Shown: positions 31,179 to 44,867 of the stretch, piece after piece
Numbering within the stretch: the first letter of the stretch is position 1
Layout of the letters: the number at the start of each line of letters is the position of its first letter
Assembly (NCBI RefSeq): GCF_000013385.1
Contig: NC_007760.1
Span: forward strand, 930,001-994,000
Source of the DNA: Anaeromyxobacter dehalogenans 2CP-C
GTDB lineage: Bacteria > Myxococcota > Myxococcia > Myxococcales > Anaeromyxobacteraceae
Direction: 5' to 3'
DNA: 64,000 nt
Made by a program: the position numbers and the translations under genes
Notes under the pieces: generated by a model
Told to the model about the DNA's origin: nothing
Database searches by the model: none
What the model saw: the letters and a program-made list of their open reading frames with translations, nothing else

Positions 31179-33293
31179 TTGCGCGCGATCCCTGCCAGCC
31201 CGGCGCCCGATCTCGAGGGCGAGACGCTCCCCGCGGCGGCGCGCGCCATCGTGGCGGAGGAGGAGGCGCTCCTCGCGACGGTGCAGCGGGCGCTCGCGGC
31301 CCGGCTCGCGCCGGCGCGCGCCGAGGGCGACCTGGTCGGGCGCCTGCGCGACCTGCGCGACGAGGCGCTGGAGGCGACGCCCAAGGACCTGCCCACGGTC
31401 TTCCAGGAGATGGGCCTGCTGCGCGCGGTGATGGAGCGCGTCCGCCCGGACCAGCTCCCCGACCCGGCGGCGCCGTACTTCGCGCACCTGCGCGTGCACG
31501 AGGGCGGCGAGCGGCGCGACTACTTCCTCGGCCGCCACACGTTCGTGGACCGGCCCGCCGGCGTGCGCGTGGTGGACTGGCGCTTCGCGCCGGTGGCCGG
31601 GATCTTCTACCGCTACCGAGAGGGCGAGGAGTTCGAGGAGGCGTTCCCGGGCCGGGTCGCCACCGGCACGGTCGAGGCGCGGCGGGTGGTGGTGGTGGAG
31701 CGCGGGGTGCTGACGCGGATCGCGGCCGGCCCGCTCACGCTGGTGCGCGAGGGCGGCCGCTGGCGCGCGCTGGCGGCCGAGGCGGCGGCGCTCGGCGGCG
31801 GGGCGGGGTCGGCGGCGCGCGCCGGCGCGCTCGGCACCGGCGCCGGGGCGGCGGGCCGGGCCGGCCCGGCGGACATCACCGCGCTGCTCGATCCGGACCA
31901 GTACGAGGCGGTGGCGGCGCCGGCGGACCGGCCCCTGCTCGTGCTCGGCTCGGCCGGCAGCGGCAAGACCACCGTGGCGCTGCACCGCCTCGCCCGCATC
32001 GCGTTCGAGGACCCGCGGCGCTTCCCGGCCTCGCGGCTGCAGGTGGTGGTGCCGGAGCTCGGGCTGGCCCGGCTCGCGGCGCGCCTGCTCGCGCCGCTCG
32101 GCCTGGAGAAGGCGCCGGTCCGCACGCTCGAGTCCTGGTCGCGCGGCGCGTTCCAGAGCGTGTTCGGCGCCCCGCCGCCGCGGCTGTTCCCGGAGACGCC
32201 GCCGCTGGTGGCGCGCCTGAAGCGCCACCCGGCGCTGTACGAGCTGCTGCGCCGGCGGCCGCACCTCGCCCGCGAGCGGCCGGCGCTGGCGCGGCTGCGC
32301 CGCGAGCTCGGCGACCTGTTCGTCGATCGCGGGTTCCTGGAGGCGGTGGTGAAGGCGGCCGCGGGGACGCTGCCGGCGACGGCGATCGACGAGACGCTCC
32401 GCCACACGCGGCTGCAGCTCTCCTCGTCCACCGAGGACCTGCTGGCGGGCGTGGACCCGGAGCGGCTCCAGACGCTGGACGGCAAGGCGGTGGACGAGGA
32501 CACGCCCGAGGCCGCCGCCGGCACCCTCGACGTCGAGGACCTGCCCATCCTGCTGTTCCTCGCGGCGCTCCGGGCGGGCGCGCCGGCGCGCAAGGCGGCG
32601 CACCTGGTGGTGGACGAGGCGGAGGACGTGACGCTGTTCGAGCTGCACGTGCTAGGGCGGCACCTCGCCGGCACCAGCGTCACGCTCGCGGGCGACGAGA
32701 GCCAGCAGACCTTCGCGTCCTACGCCGGCTGGCCGCAGGCGCTCGCGGCGCTGGGCGCGCCGGCGGCCGCCACGGTGCGCCTGGCGACGACCTACCGCTG
32801 CCCGGAGCCGATCGCCGAGGTGGCCCACGCCGTCCTCGGGCCGATCGCCCCGCCGGAGCGGCCGCGCGCCGGCCGGCGCGGCGCGCCGGTGTCGCGCTTC
32901 GACTTCCCCACCGAGGCGCACGCCCACCTGTTCCTGGCGGGCGCGCTGCGCGACCTGGTGGAGCGGGAGCCGGGCGCGTCGGCGGCGGTGGTGTGCAGCG
33001 GGCCCGAGGTCGCGCGGAGCCTGCACCGGCTGCTGGCCGACATGCCGGAGGCGCGGCTCGCGCTCGACGGCGCGTTCACGTTCCGTCCAGGGGTGGACAT
33101 CACCGACGTGGACGGGGTGAAGGGGCTCGAGTTCGACTACGTGGTCGTGCCGGACGCCACCGCCCGCGCCTACCCCGAGACCGACGAGGCGCGCCGCCGG
33201 CTCCACGTGGCGGTGACCCGGGCCGCCCACCAGCTCTGGATCGCCGCGCCCGGGACGCCGTCCCCGCTGCTGCGCGGCCTGCCGCGCGGCTGA
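31179..33293 (+). CDS. HelD-like UvrD/Rep-family helicase
   Basis: 704 residues from TTG 31179. An N-terminal coiled-coil arm rich in Glu/Ala ('[18 protein letters not shown]') is followed by a ~100-residue domain ending in '[19 protein letters not shown]', a HelD signature. The SF1 motor shows Walker A '[18 protein letters not shown]', Walker B '[12 protein letters not shown]', '[14 protein letters not shown]', '[14 protein letters not shown]' and the final '[13 protein letters not shown]...[12 protein letters not shown]'. HelD proteins release stalled RNA polymerase from DNA. A GTG at 31080 would give a longer but Arg/Pro-rich N-terminus; the TAAGCT box seven bases before the TTG supports the shorter form. 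Divergent from fdhD. Confidence 0.85.
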   Translation: MRAIPASPAPDLEGETLPAAARAIVAEEEALLATVQRALAARLAPARAEGDLVGRLRDLRDEALEATPKDLPTVFQEMGLLRAVMERVRPDQLPDPAAPYFAHLRVHEGGERRDYFLGRHTFVDRPAGVRVVDWRFAPVAGIFYRYREGEEFEEAFPGRVATGTVEARRVVVVERGVLTRIAAGPLTLVREGGRWRALAAEAAALGGGAGSAARAGALGTGAGAAGRAGPADITALLDPDQYEAVAAPADRPLLVLGSAGSGKTTVALHRLARIAFEDPRRFPASRLQVVVPELGLARLAARLLAPLGLEKAPVRTLESWSRGAFQSVFGAPPPRLFPETPPLVARLKRHPALYELLRRRPHLARERPALARLRRELGDLFVDRGFLEAVVKAAAGTLPATAIDETLRHTRLQLSSSTEDLLAGVDPERLQTLDGKAVDEDTPEAAAGTLDVEDLPILLFLAALRAGAPARKAAHLVVDEAEDVTLFELHVLGRHLAGTSVTLAGDESQQTFASYAGWPQALAALGAPAAATVRLATTYRCPEPIAEVAHAVLGPIAPPERPRAGRRGAPVSRFDFPTEAHAHLFLAGALRDLVEREPGASAAVVCSGPEVARSLHRLLADMPEARLALDGAFTFRPGVDITDVDGVKGLEFDYVVVPDATARAYPETDEARRRLHVAVTRAAHQLWIAAPGTPSPLLRGLPRG

Positions 33294-33362
33294 CCGTCCG
33301 CGCCCCGGTCCCGGAAGGGGCTGCGGGCGTCGAACGGGTAAGCGACCGTTCAGCAGCCGGAC

Positions 33363-33368
33363 TAGATT
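33363..33368 (+). promoter_or_regulatory. candidate -10 box upstream of tpx
   Basis: TAGATT inside GCCGGA-CTAGA-TTCGG, which is matched downstream by CCGAATCCGGC (33383-33393), so the box sits in the arm of an inverted repeat. The tpx ATG follows 115 bases later with its own ribosome site. Confidence 0.35.
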
Positions 33369-33483
33369 CGGGGCACCGAGCATCCGAATCCGGCTGGCGC
33401 GGCGGGCCGAGGCCCCGGCGCTCATGACCGACAGTGAACCGTCCACGCGGGCGCGGCGCGTCCGCCACCACCAGGAGACCGAC

Positions 33484-33987
33484 ATGGCCCAGGTCACGCT
33501 GAAGGGCAACCCCATCCACACGAACGGCGAGCTCCCCGCCGTCGGCGCCAAGGCGCCGGACTTCACGCTCACCACCGGCGACCTGAAGGACGTCACGCTG
33601 GCCGAGTGGAAGGGCAAGCGGAAGATCCTGAACATCGTCCCCAGCCTCGACACCGCGGTGTGCGCGACCTCCACGCGCAAGTTCAACGAGAACGCGGGCA
33701 AGCTCGCGAACACCGTGGTGCTGGTCGTCTCCGCCGACCTGCCGTTCGCGCAGAAGCGCTTCTGCACCACCGAGGGGCTGCAGAACGTGGTCCCGCTCTC
33801 GCTGATCCGCGGGAAGCACATGGCGAAGGACTACGGCGTGCTGCTCCAGGACGGCCCGCTGGCCGGCCTCACCGCGCGCGCGGTGGTGGTGCTCGACGAG
33901 GCCGACAAGGTCGTCTACCGGCAGCTCGTCCCGGAGATCGGGCAGGAGCCCGACTACGACGCCGCGCTCGCCGCGGCGAAGCAGTAG
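33484..33987 (+). CDS. tpx: thiol peroxidase
   Basis: 167 residues, the standard Tpx length. The peroxidatic Cys is C60 in '[15 protein letters not shown]' and the resolving Cys is C94 in '[10 protein letters not shown]', the atypical 2-Cys arrangement of Tpx. It reduces H2O2 and alkyl hydroperoxides, usually using thioredoxin, in the cytoplasm. Start ATG 33484 is preceded by CCAGGAGACC; an in-frame ATG at 33424 would add 20 unlike residues. A strong terminator follows, so it is monocistronic. Confidence 0.95.
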   Translation: MAQVTLKGNPIHTNGELPAVGAKAPDFTLTTGDLKDVTLAEWKGKRKILNIVPSLDTAVCATSTRKFNENAGKLANTVVLVVSADLPFAQKRFCTTEGLQNVVPLSLIRGKHMAKDYGVLLQDGPLAGLTARAVVVLDEADKVVYRQLVPEIGQEPDYDAALAAAKQ

Positions 33988-34013
33988 CCCGACGGATCAG
34001 GGGGTTCTCCTCG

Positions 34014-34050
34014 CCCCGCTCGCCCGCGCTCCAGCGGGTGGGCGGGGTTT
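34014..34050 (+). terminator. rho-independent terminator after tpx
   Basis: 14-bp stem CCCCGCTCGCCCGC/GCGGGTGGGCGGGG (two G-U pairs), a 6-base loop, then TTTCGTCGT. It starts 26 bases after the tpx stop. Confidence 0.85.
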
Positions 34051-34244
34051 CGTCGTCTCCGGGCGTGGGCGAGGTCCCCCCGGCGGCGTGCGGCAGCCTG
34101 CTGCGCCCGGACCGGTCACCACGCCAGGTCCGTTGTGGGCCTCCTGCGCGGGATGTGACCGTTCGACCTCCAGGTCTCGGGGGAGGCATGGCCCGCTCGC
34201 GGCCGCGCGCGGGAGATCACCCACGGTGAGAGAAGGAGCGGGGC

Positions 34245-36485
34245 ATGAATCGCATCCTGCGGTTGGGAGCGTGTGCGTTCCTGATGCTGTCCCTGGGCGG
34301 GCCGCGCGCGAGCGCGTCGTCCTGGATCGACGAGGAGCCCGCCGCGGTGCCGGGCGCGGGCGAGCTCCTGCGCCAGGACGACCGTCCGTTCCCGGCCGGC
34401 GAGCGGCAGCGCGAGCTCCGGGCGGCCGCGCTCGAGGCGAGGCTCGCGGGCAAGGCGCCGGGCCGGACCGTGCAGGTCGCGCGCGGGCAGTACGTCGAGC
34501 TGCAGCGCGAGGGCGAGGACGCGGTCTGGACCGTGCTGGGCGAGTTCGCCGACCTCCTGCACAACCAGATCCCCGAGCCGGATCGCGCCGTGGACAACAC
34601 GACCAGCTGGTCGCCGGACTTCGACCGGCAGCACTACCTCGACCTGCTGTTCGACGACGCCGCGGGCGCGAACTCGCTCCGCAACTTCTACGTCGAGCAG
34701 TCCTCGAACCGGTACACGGTGCACGGCGACGTGACCGAGTGGATCCCGGTCCCGGGCGACGCCGCGACGTACGACGACGACCTGGAGAGCCCGCTCGGCG
34801 GCAACGCGGTCTGGTACTTCCTGAAGGACGCGGTGAACGGCTGGTACGCCGCCCAGCTCGCCGCCGGGAGGACGCCGGCGGAGCTCGACGCGTACCTCGC
34901 CTCGTACGACCTCCGCGACCGCTACGACTACGACGGCGACGGGAACTTCGACGAGCCGGACGGCTACGTGGACACGGTCCAGTTCGTCCACGCGGGCGAG
35001 GGCAACGAGGCGGGCGGCGGGGTCCTCGGCGACGCCGCCATCTGGAGCCACAGCTGGTACGCGTTCTACCAGGACGTGGGCGTCACCGGCCCGGCGTTCA
35101 ACCCGTACGGCGGCATCCGCATCGGCGAGAGCAGCTACTGGATCGGCAAGTACACCATCCAGCCGGAGAACGGGCAGGTCGGCGTGTTCGCGCACGAGTT
35201 CGGCCACGACCTCGGGCTGCCCGACCTCTACGACACCTCCGGCGGCGACAACGGCACCGGCTTCTGGACGCTGATGTCGTCGGGGAGCTGGCTCGGCGAC
35301 GGCACCGTGGACATCGGGTCGAAGTCCAGCCACATGGGCGCCTGGGAGAAGTTCCAGCTCGGCTGGCTCGACTACCAGGTGGCGCGCGCCGGCACGCGCT
35401 CCGTCCACCGGCTCGGTCCGATGGAGGCGACCACGAAGCAGGCGCAGGGGCTGTTCGTGATCCTGCCGAAGAAGGAGGTCGTCACGGTCATCGGCACGCC
35501 GTACGCCGGCTCGAGCTTCTACTACAGCGGCGCGGGCGACGGCCTCGACCAGTGGATGTACCGCGCCATGACGTTGCCCGCCGGCGCCACGCTGTCCGCG
35601 AAGGTCCGCTACGACATCGAGCTCGACTGGGACTACGCGTACCTCGTGGCGTCCACCGACGGCGGCGCGACCTGGGCCCCGCTCCAGACCAACCGCTCCA
35701 CCTCCACGAACCCGAACGGCCAGAACTTCGGCGCCGGCATCACCGGCAGCAGCGGCGGCGCCTGGGTGGACCTCACCGCCGACCTCCCCGCGGGCGACGT
35801 GGTGATCGGCTTCCGGTACTGGACGGACGCGAACACCGGCGGCTTCGGGCTCATGCTCGACGAGCTCGCCATCACCGGCCAGCCGCTCGACGGCGCCGAG
35901 GCCGCGGCAGGCTGGACGCTCGACGGCTTCCGCGTCTCGACCGGCACCGAGACCACCCGGTACAACCACTACTACGTCGCGGAGTACCGGCAGTACCGCG
36001 GCTACGACGCCACGCTGCGGACCGGACCGTACTACTTCGGCTACACGAACGACCCCGGGCTGCAGGACTACGTCGATCACTTCCCGTACCAGGACGGGCT
36101 GCTCGTCAACTACTGGGACACCTCGCAGCGGAACAACCAGACCCGCCTGCACCCGGGGAAGGGGCTGCTCCTGCCCATCGACGCCCACTACGCGACGCTG
36201 TACCGGGTGGACGGCGGCCGCTGGAGCAACCGCATCCAGACCTACGACTCGACGTTCTCGGTCGAGCCCACCGACGCGATCCCCAACCTCCACCGGAACG
36301 GCGTGCTGTCGCCGATCCCGAGCCTGCCGGGCGCGCCGGTGTTCGACGATCGCATCCAGTACTACGACCCGACCAACCCGCAGGGCAGCGTGATGAACCC
36401 GAACACCGGGACGCAGCTCCGGATCCTCGGCATCACCGGGACGCTGGGCGGCTTCATGCAGCTCGAGGTGCGGCCGGCGAGGTGA
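34245..36485 (+). CDS. secreted M6-family (immune inhibitor A-like) metalloprotease
   Basis: 746 residues. A signal peptide (about 1-24, 'RLGACAFLMLSLGGPRASA') implies export. A propeptide-like region precedes the catalytic domain, whose zinc motif is H317-E-F-G-H321 in 'VFAHEFGHDLGLPDLYD'; 'MSSGSWLGDG' and 'MGAWEKFQLGWLDY' downstream are M6 landmarks. An Asp-rich loop at about 226-240 ('DYDGDGNFDEPDG') looks like a calcium site. The C-terminal half contains a MAM-like/jelly-roll beta region as in Bacillus immune inhibitor A. AAGGAG precedes the ATG. A secreted degradative protease fits a predatory or scavenging myxobacterial ancestry; its target is unknown. Confidence 0.9.
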   Translation: MNRILRLGACAFLMLSLGGPRASASSWIDEEPAAVPGAGELLRQDDRPFPAGERQRELRAAALEARLAGKAPGRTVQVARGQYVELQREGEDAVWTVLGEFADLLHNQIPEPDRAVDNTTSWSPDFDRQHYLDLLFDDAAGANSLRNFYVEQSSNRYTVHGDVTEWIPVPGDAATYDDDLESPLGGNAVWYFLKDAVNGWYAAQLAAGRTPAELDAYLASYDLRDRYDYDGDGNFDEPDGYVDTVQFVHAGEGNEAGGGVLGDAAIWSHSWYAFYQDVGVTGPAFNPYGGIRIGESSYWIGKYTIQPENGQVGVFAHEFGHDLGLPDLYDTSGGDNGTGFWTLMSSGSWLGDGTVDIGSKSSHMGAWEKFQLGWLDYQVARAGTRSVHRLGPMEATTKQAQGLFVILPKKEVVTVIGTPYAGSSFYYSGAGDGLDQWMYRAMTLPAGATLSAKVRYDIELDWDYAYLVASTDGGATWAPLQTNRSTSTNPNGQNFGAGITGSSGGAWVDLTADLPAGDVVIGFRYWTDANTGGFGLMLDELAITGQPLDGAEAAAGWTLDGFRVSTGTETTRYNHYYVAEYRQYRGYDATLRTGPYYFGYTNDPGLQDYVDHFPYQDGLLVNYWDTSQRNNQTRLHPGKGLLLPIDAHYATLYRVDGGRWSNRIQTYDSTFSVEPTDAIPNLHRNGVLSPIPSLPGAPVFDDRIQYYDPTNPQGSVMNPNTGTQLRILGITGTLGGFMQLEVRPAR

Positions 36486-36522
36486 GCGCGGCGGGGGGGG
36501 TGGGCGGGGGCGCGGGCCCCGC

Positions 36523-36527
<5 letters not shown>
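36481..36527. terminator. convergent hairpin containing both stop codons
   Basis: GGTGAGCG (36481-36488) pairs with CGCTCACC (36520-36527). The TGA of the protease and the TGA of the ABC-F gene lie opposite each other in the stem; the G-rich interior may add pairs. Confidence 0.5.
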
Positions 36528-38544
<2,017 letters not shown>

Positions 38545-38605
38545 GGGGGCGAGGAAGTAGCCCGAAGCCGCCGCCGGGACAAGCCCGCCGGGCCCGGCGC
38601 CCGCC

Positions 38606-40237
38606 CTACTTCTCCCGCATGTACGGGTACTCGAAGCGGACCGCGGGGTCGAACGTCTCCTTGATCGCGCGGATCGAGACCCAGCGGTACAGGTTCGCGA
38701 TGCTCCCGGCCTTGTCGTTGGTGCCCGACGCGCGCGCCCCGCCGAACGGCTGCTGGCCCACCACCGCGCCGGTGGGCTTGTCGTTCACGTAGAAGTTGCC
38801 GGCGGCGTCGGCGAGGCGGCGGGTGAGGTCGGCGACCGCCTCGCGGTCGCGCGCGAAGATCGCGCCGGTGAGCCCGTACGGCGAGGTGGTGGAGCAGAGC
38901 TCGAGCGCCTCGTCGAGGCGGATGTCCGCGTAGACGTACACGGTCAGCACCGGCCCGAAGATCTCCTCCTCCATGAGCTTGAAGTGCGGGTTCACCGTCT
39001 CGATGACGGTGGGCTCGATGAAGAAGCCCTTCGAGTCGTCGCAGCCGCCGCCGGCCAGGATCTTGGCCTGGGAGGACGAGCGGGCCACGCCGATGTGCTT
39101 GCGGATGGAGTCGAACGCGCCGCGGTCGATCACCGCGCCCATGAACGTGGTGAAGTCCTCCACCTCGCCCATCTTGAGCTCGGCCACCATGCCCAGCAGG
39201 CGCTCGCGGAGCTGCGGCCAGAGGCTCTCCGGCACGTAGGCGCGCGAGGCGGCCGAGCACTTCTGGCCCTGGTACTCGAACGCGCCGCGGACGAGCGCGG
39301 TGGCGGCCGCGTCCACGTCGGCGGAGGGGTGCACGAACACGAAGTCCTTGCCGCCGGTCTCGCCCACGATGCGCGGGTAGCCGTGGTAGCGCGGCAGGTT
39401 CTCGCCGATGGTGCGCCACATCTGCTGGAACACGCCGGTCGAGCCGGTGAAGTGCAGGCCGGCGAGGTCGGCGCTGGCGAGCGCGGGGTCGCCCACCGCG
39501 CGCCCGGGCCCGGGGACGAAGTTGATCACCCCCGGCGGCAGCCCGGCCGCCTCCAGCAGCTTCATCACGTGCCAGGCCGAGTAGATCGCGCTCGAGGCCG
39601 GCTTCCACACCACGGTGTTGCCCATGAGCGCGGGGGCGGTGGGCAGGTTCGCCGCGATGGAGGTGAAGTTGAACGGCGTGACCGCGAAGACGAAGCCCTC
39701 GAGGGCGCGGTACTCGGTGCGGTTCCACTGGCCCGGCGGCGACACCGGCTGGTCGTGGTGGATCCGCTCCATGAAGTGCGGGTTCCAGCGCCAGAAGTCG
39801 ATGATCTCGCAGGCGGCGTCGATCTCGGCCTGGTACGGCGTCTTCGACTGGCCCAGCATGGTGGCGGCGTTCAGCGTCTGCCGCCACGGGCCGGCCAGCA
39901 GGTCGGCGGCCTTGAGCAGCACCGCGGCCCGGTCGTGCGGCGGCATGGCCGACCACGTCTTGCGCGCCTGCAGCGCCGCCTCGATGGCGGCCTGGACCTC
40001 GGCGGGCCCGGCCTGGTGGAAGCGCGCCAGGCGCTGGCCGTGGCGGTGCGGCACCCGCACCTCGGCGATGCGGCCGGTGCGCACCTCGCGCCCGCCGATG
40101 ACCAGCGGGATCTCGAGCTCGCGCGAGGACAGCTCGGTGAGCCGCGCCTTCAGCGCGGCGCGCTCGGGCGCGCCGGGCGCGTAGGAGAGGACCGGCTCGT
40201 TGCGGGGATCGGGGATGCGGAAAGCGCCGTTCGACAT
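38606..40237 (-). CDS. pruA: delta-1-pyrroline-5-carboxylate dehydrogenase
   Basis: 543 residues of the aldehyde dehydrogenase fold. The catalytic Cys lies in 'FEYQGQKCSAASRAYVP' and the general-base Glu in 'IVGETGGKDFVFVH'. The 'TPFNFTSIAANLPTAPALMG' segment and overall length match the stand-alone eukaryotic-type P5CDH (ALDH4A1) rather than bifunctional PutA. It oxidises P5C/glutamate semialdehyde to glutamate with NAD+, the second step of proline breakdown. No proline dehydrogenase is adjacent. The start is ATG 40237, nine bases after AGGAGG; the GTG three codons earlier directly abuts that ribosome site. Confidence 0.93.
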   Translation of the reverse strand: MSNGAFRIPDPRNEPVLSYAPGAPERAALKARLTELSSRELEIPLVIGGREVRTGRIAEVRVPHRHGQRLARFHQAGPAEVQAAIEAALQARKTWSAMPPHDRAAVLLKAADLLAGPWRQTLNAATMLGQSKTPYQAEIDAACEIIDFWRWNPHFMERIHHDQPVSPPGQWNRTEYRALEGFVFAVTPFNFTSIAANLPTAPALMGNTVVWKPASSAIYSAWHVMKLLEAAGLPPGVINFVPGPGRAVGDPALASADLAGLHFTGSTGVFQQMWRTIGENLPRYHGYPRIVGETGGKDFVFVHPSADVDAAATALVRGAFEYQGQKCSAASRAYVPESLWPQLRERLLGMVAELKMGEVEDFTTFMGAVIDRGAFDSIRKHIGVARSSSQAKILAGGGCDDSKGFFIEPTVIETVNPHFKLMEEEIFGPVLTVYVYADIRLDEALELCSTTSPYGLTGAIFARDREAVADLTRRLADAAGNFYVNDKPTGAVVGQQPFGGARASGTNDKAGSIANLYRWVSIRAIKETFDPAVRFEYPYMREK

Positions 40238-40360
40238 CGGTGCCACCCTCCTAGGGCCGTTCGGGCGCGCGCAACATAACCCCTCGCGGTGAATCCTGCC
40301 CAGGTCGCGGCAGGGGCGCTCGACCGGAGCCCCGCCGCGGGCCGGCGCGGACGCCGGAGA

Positions 40361-40993
40361 TCAGGCGCCGGGGTCGGGGCACATGGGCGGGCCCCGGAAC
40401 GCGACCGGCGCGGGCGCGGCCGCGCCGTCGCCGCCGGGGCGTGGCGCGTCGCGCGCGTCCAGCGCCCGCGCGCGGGGGCCCCAGTGCAGGCCCACCGAGG
40501 TCCCGGTGGTCATCGTGGCGAGCTGGATCGGCAGCATCGCCCAGTACGCGGGCGCGGCGAGGTAGCCCACCAGCAGCGCCGCGGCGTGCCCCACCAGCGA
40601 GAGCGCGAACGCCTTCCACGCGCTCCCCGCCGTCGGGCCGTCGCGCCCGAGCAGCCCGCCCAGCACCGCGCCGAGCGGCGGCACGAACAGCGTGACCGCC
40701 GCGAGCCCGTAGGCCGCCCGGCGGAAGTTCCCCACCGAGGCGGAGACCGTGCCGCTCGTGAAGAGCTTGAACGTGCCGTACGCGGCGACGACGACGGCGG
40801 CGTCCCCGAGGAGCAGCCCTGCGCCGGAGCCGGCCAGCTCGCCCGCGCCGAACGGGCCGCGATCGAGGACGCGGACGCCGCCCGGGAACGTCTCGGGCGC
40901 GGGGGGCCGGAGGTCCGGCACGCGCAGCTCGCCGGCGGGCTGCGCGGCGAGGAGCACGGCGGCGAGCGCGAGGGTGGGCGCCATCACCGGCAC
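40361..40993 (-). CDS. small exported or membrane protein of unknown function
   Basis: 210 residues. An N-terminal hydrophobic signal (about 4-20, 'PTLALAAVLLAAQPAG') is followed by a short Pro-rich stretch and three or four hydrophobic segments (about 52-72, 90-112, 127-147 and 150-165), then a Pro/Ala/Arg/Gly tail. I do not recognise a family. The gene stands alone between pruA and the two-component regulator, both on the same strand. The start could also be ATG four codons later. Confidence 0.65.
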   Translation of the reverse strand: MPVMAPTLALAAVLLAAQPAGELRVPDLRPPAPETFPGGVRVLDRGPFGAGELAGSGAGLLLGDAAVVVAAYGTFKLFTSGTVSASVGNFRRAAYGLAAVTLFVPPLGAVLGGLLGRDGPTAGSAWKAFALSLVGHAAALLVGYLAAPAYWAMLPIQLATMTTGTSVGLHWGPRARALDARDAPRPGGDGAAAPAPVAFRGPPMCPDPGA

Positions 40994-41081
40994 GATGCGG
41001 CGCGCGCGCGCCCGGCGGCGCCTCCGGCGGGGAGGGAAGTTGGGGCACGCGCGCGCGCCCGCGGGGCGGACGCCGCCAGCC

Positions 41082-42478
<1,397 letters not shown>

Positions 42479-42482
<4 letters not shown>

Positions 42483-43798
42483 GCCGCCGCTCCCGTCCCC
42501 GCGCCGGCGGGGGTCGCGGGCAGGGTGAGCTCGGCCACCATCCCCCCGCCCGCGCGGGGGGAGAGGACCAGGTCGCCGCCGTGCTGCCGCGCCAGCGACC
42601 GGGCGATGGTGAGCCCCAGCCCCGAGCCGCTCGCCTTGGTGGTGAAGCCGGGGGAGAACGCGGCGTCGCGCACCGCGGGGTCGAGCCCCGGGCCGCGGTC
42701 CTGCACCCGGATCAGCGCCCCGCCGCCCGGGCCGGGCGCCGCCTCCAGCTCCACCGCGGCGCCGGCCGGGCTCGCGTCGAGCGCGTTCTGCACCAGGTTC
42801 ACCAGGATCTGCTTCACCTTCCGCGGATCGCAGCGCGCGCGCACGGCGGCGCCGCGCGCCTCCACCGCCACGCCGCGCTCGCGCGCCAGGCCCTCGTGCA
42901 GCGCCGCGACCTCGCGCGCCAGCGCCGCCACGTCGCAGTCCTCCAGCACGAGCGGCACGAGCGGCCGGGAGAAGTTCAGGAAGCCGTCCAGGATGGCCTG
43001 CATCCGGCCCACCTCCTGGCGGAGCACCGCGAGCCGCTCGGTGGGCTTGCCCGGGCCGACCCCCTGCGCCAGCAGGCCGGCCAGCCCCTTCACGCTCGCG
43101 AGCGGGTTCTTCAGCTCGTGCGCGATCTCGCCGGAGAGCGCGGTCATCTCCTCGGCCCGCTCGGCGTACGCGCGCAGCGAGTCCTGCTGCGCCGCGAGCG
43201 CGCGCCGGAGGATGGCCTCGAACACCTTGCGGCCGGCCCGCCCGGCGAACGCGATCGACACGAGCACGACGGTGAGGAAGCCGGCGTGCAGGCAGAGCCC
43301 CACCGGCGGCGGCCGCCGCGCCGCGCCGCCGAGCAGCTCCAGCTCTAGCGGGGCCGCGCCGGTGGCGACCAGCGCGGCGAACGTCCAGACGGCCAGGACC
43401 TGGAAGGCGGTGAGCCAGGCGGACACCGGCGGGCGCACGAAGACGTTCACGATGACCGCGAGCAGCACCGCCACGTAGATGAACGGGCTGGAGAGCCCGC
43501 CGGTGGCGGCGGTGAGGATCATCTGCCCGACCACCGCGGCCACGAGGTTGATCCGCACCTGGCCGGGCGCGAGCCCGCCGCGGCGCCGGAAGCGGACGTA
43601 CTCGACGGTGAAGAACGCGGCGATCGTCACCAGGATCGCGGCGAGCAGCGCCCGCCGCCACGGCGTCGGATCCACCCACGCCATCCAGGCGCCGGCGGCC
43701 AGCACCAGCGGGACCAGCAGCAGGCGCGCGCCGACGAGCTGCCCGAACAGCCGGGACAGCTCCTCGCGCTGGATCTGGTCGTGTCCGGGCGGTGGCAT
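42479..43798 (-). CDS. membrane sensor histidine kinase
   Basis: 439 residues. About six hydrophobic helices (23-40, 48-65, 83-98, 104-121, 128-147 and 168-186) form an integral-membrane sensor with little periplasmic sequence. The HisKA motif follows, with H227 in 'SGEIAHELKNPLASVKGL', then the HATPase motifs N-box 'QILVNLVQNALDASP', 'VQDRGPGLD' and 'TTKASGSGLGLTIARSL'. It phosphorylates the overlapping response regulator. The six-helix, loop-poor sensor suggests a membrane or intramembrane stimulus, as in PrrB/RegB-like kinases (inference). ATG 43798 is chosen because conserved sequence starts here; upstream in-frame sequence is unlike protein. Confidence 0.9.
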
Positions 43799-43921
43799 CT
43801 GCTCGATCCGGGGGGGGGCGGGGCGGCTCGCCGCGACCACCATACGACGGGCGGCGTTCCTGCGCACGGGCGGCGCACGGACGCGCATGCAGGAAGTCGA
43901 GCGGACGCCCGCGGGGCACGC

Positions 43922-43927
43922 TAGATT
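43922..43927 (+). promoter_or_regulatory. candidate -10 box of the ABC exporter operon (leaderless type)
   Basis: TAGATT, ten bases before the ATG at 43938, with no Shine-Dalgarno between. The divergent kinase starts 140 bases away. Confidence 0.45.
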
Positions 43928-43937
43928 CGCGCGACCC

Positions 43938-44867
43938 ATGGAACCCGTCGTGGAGATCCGCGGGGTCCGCAAGCAGTTCGGCGGGCTGACCGCGCTGGAG
44001 CGCGTGGACCTCGAGATCCGCGCCGGCGAGATCTTCGCCCTGCTGGGCCCGAACGGCGCCGGCAAGACCACGCTCATCTCGATCATCGCCGGGCTGCTCC
44101 GGGCCACCGAGGGCGAGGTGCGGGTGCTGGGCAAGGACGTGGTGCGGGACTACCGCCACACGCGCCGCGCCATCGGCCTCGTCCCCCAGGAGATCAACTT
44201 CGACCCGTTCTTCACGGTCGAGGAGACGCTCCGCATCCAGGCCGGCTACTTCGGCGTGGCGCTCGCCGAGGAGCGGCTGGTGGAGATCCTCCGCGCGCTC
44301 GACCTGCTCGGGAAGCGCACCGTGAACAGCCGCGCGCTCTCCGGCGGAATGAAGCGGCGCCTCCTCATCGGCAAGGCGCTGGTGCACGACCCGAAGGTCC
44401 TGTTCCTCGACGAGCCCACCGCCGGCGTGGACGTCGAGCTGCGCCGCTCGCTCTGGGAGTACGTGCGCACGCTGCGCGCCCGCGGGACCACGGTGGTCCT
44501 CACCACGCACTACCTCGAGGAGGCCGAGGAGCTGGCCGACCGGGTGGGCGTGATCGACCGCGGCCGGCTGCTGGCGCTGGAGGGCAAGGACGAGCTGCTC
44601 CGCCGGCACGGCGCGAAGACGCTCCGGCTGGTGCTGGACGTGCCGCGGGCGGTGGTCCCGCCGTCGCTGGCGGCGCTGGGCGGCAAGCTGGAGGAGGGCG
44701 GCGCGGCGGTGGCGGTGGAGGTGCCGGCCGGCGAGGGCTTCGGCCCGGTGCTGCGCGCGGCGGCGGCGGCGGGGCTGGGGGTGAAGGACGTGGAGACCCG
44801 GCGCACCACGCTCGAGGACGTGTTCGTCCGGCTGCTGGCGGGCGGGCAGGCGCGGGGGGGCCGATGA
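43938..44867 (+). CDS. ABC transporter ATP-binding protein (ABC-2 exporter)
   Basis: 309 residues. Walker A 'GPNGAGKTT' (38-45), Q-loop 'VPQEINFDPFF', signature 'LSGGMKRRLLIGKAL' (about 134), Walker B 'VLFLDEPTAGVD' (about 154) and the switch His in 'VLTTHYLEEAE' are all present. The DrrA/NodI-like sequence and ~80-residue C-terminal extension are typical of ABC-2 exporters. It powers the permease encoded next, whose ATG overlaps this stop (ATGA). Substrate unknown; multidrug or polysaccharide/lipid export are the usual roles. Divergent from a kinase/regulator pair that could control it. Confidence 0.92.
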   Translation: MEPVVEIRGVRKQFGGLTALERVDLEIRAGEIFALLGPNGAGKTTLISIIAGLLRATEGEVRVLGKDVVRDYRHTRRAIGLVPQEINFDPFFTVEETLRIQAGYFGVALAEERLVEILRALDLLGKRTVNSRALSGGMKRRLLIGKALVHDPKVLFLDEPTAGVDVELRRSLWEYVRTLRARGTTVVLTTHYLEEAEELADRVGVIDRGRLLALEGKDELLRRHGAKTLRLVLDVPRAVVPPSLAALGGKLEEGGAAVAVEVPAGEGFGPVLRAAAAAGLGVKDVETRRTTLEDVFVRLLAGGQARGGR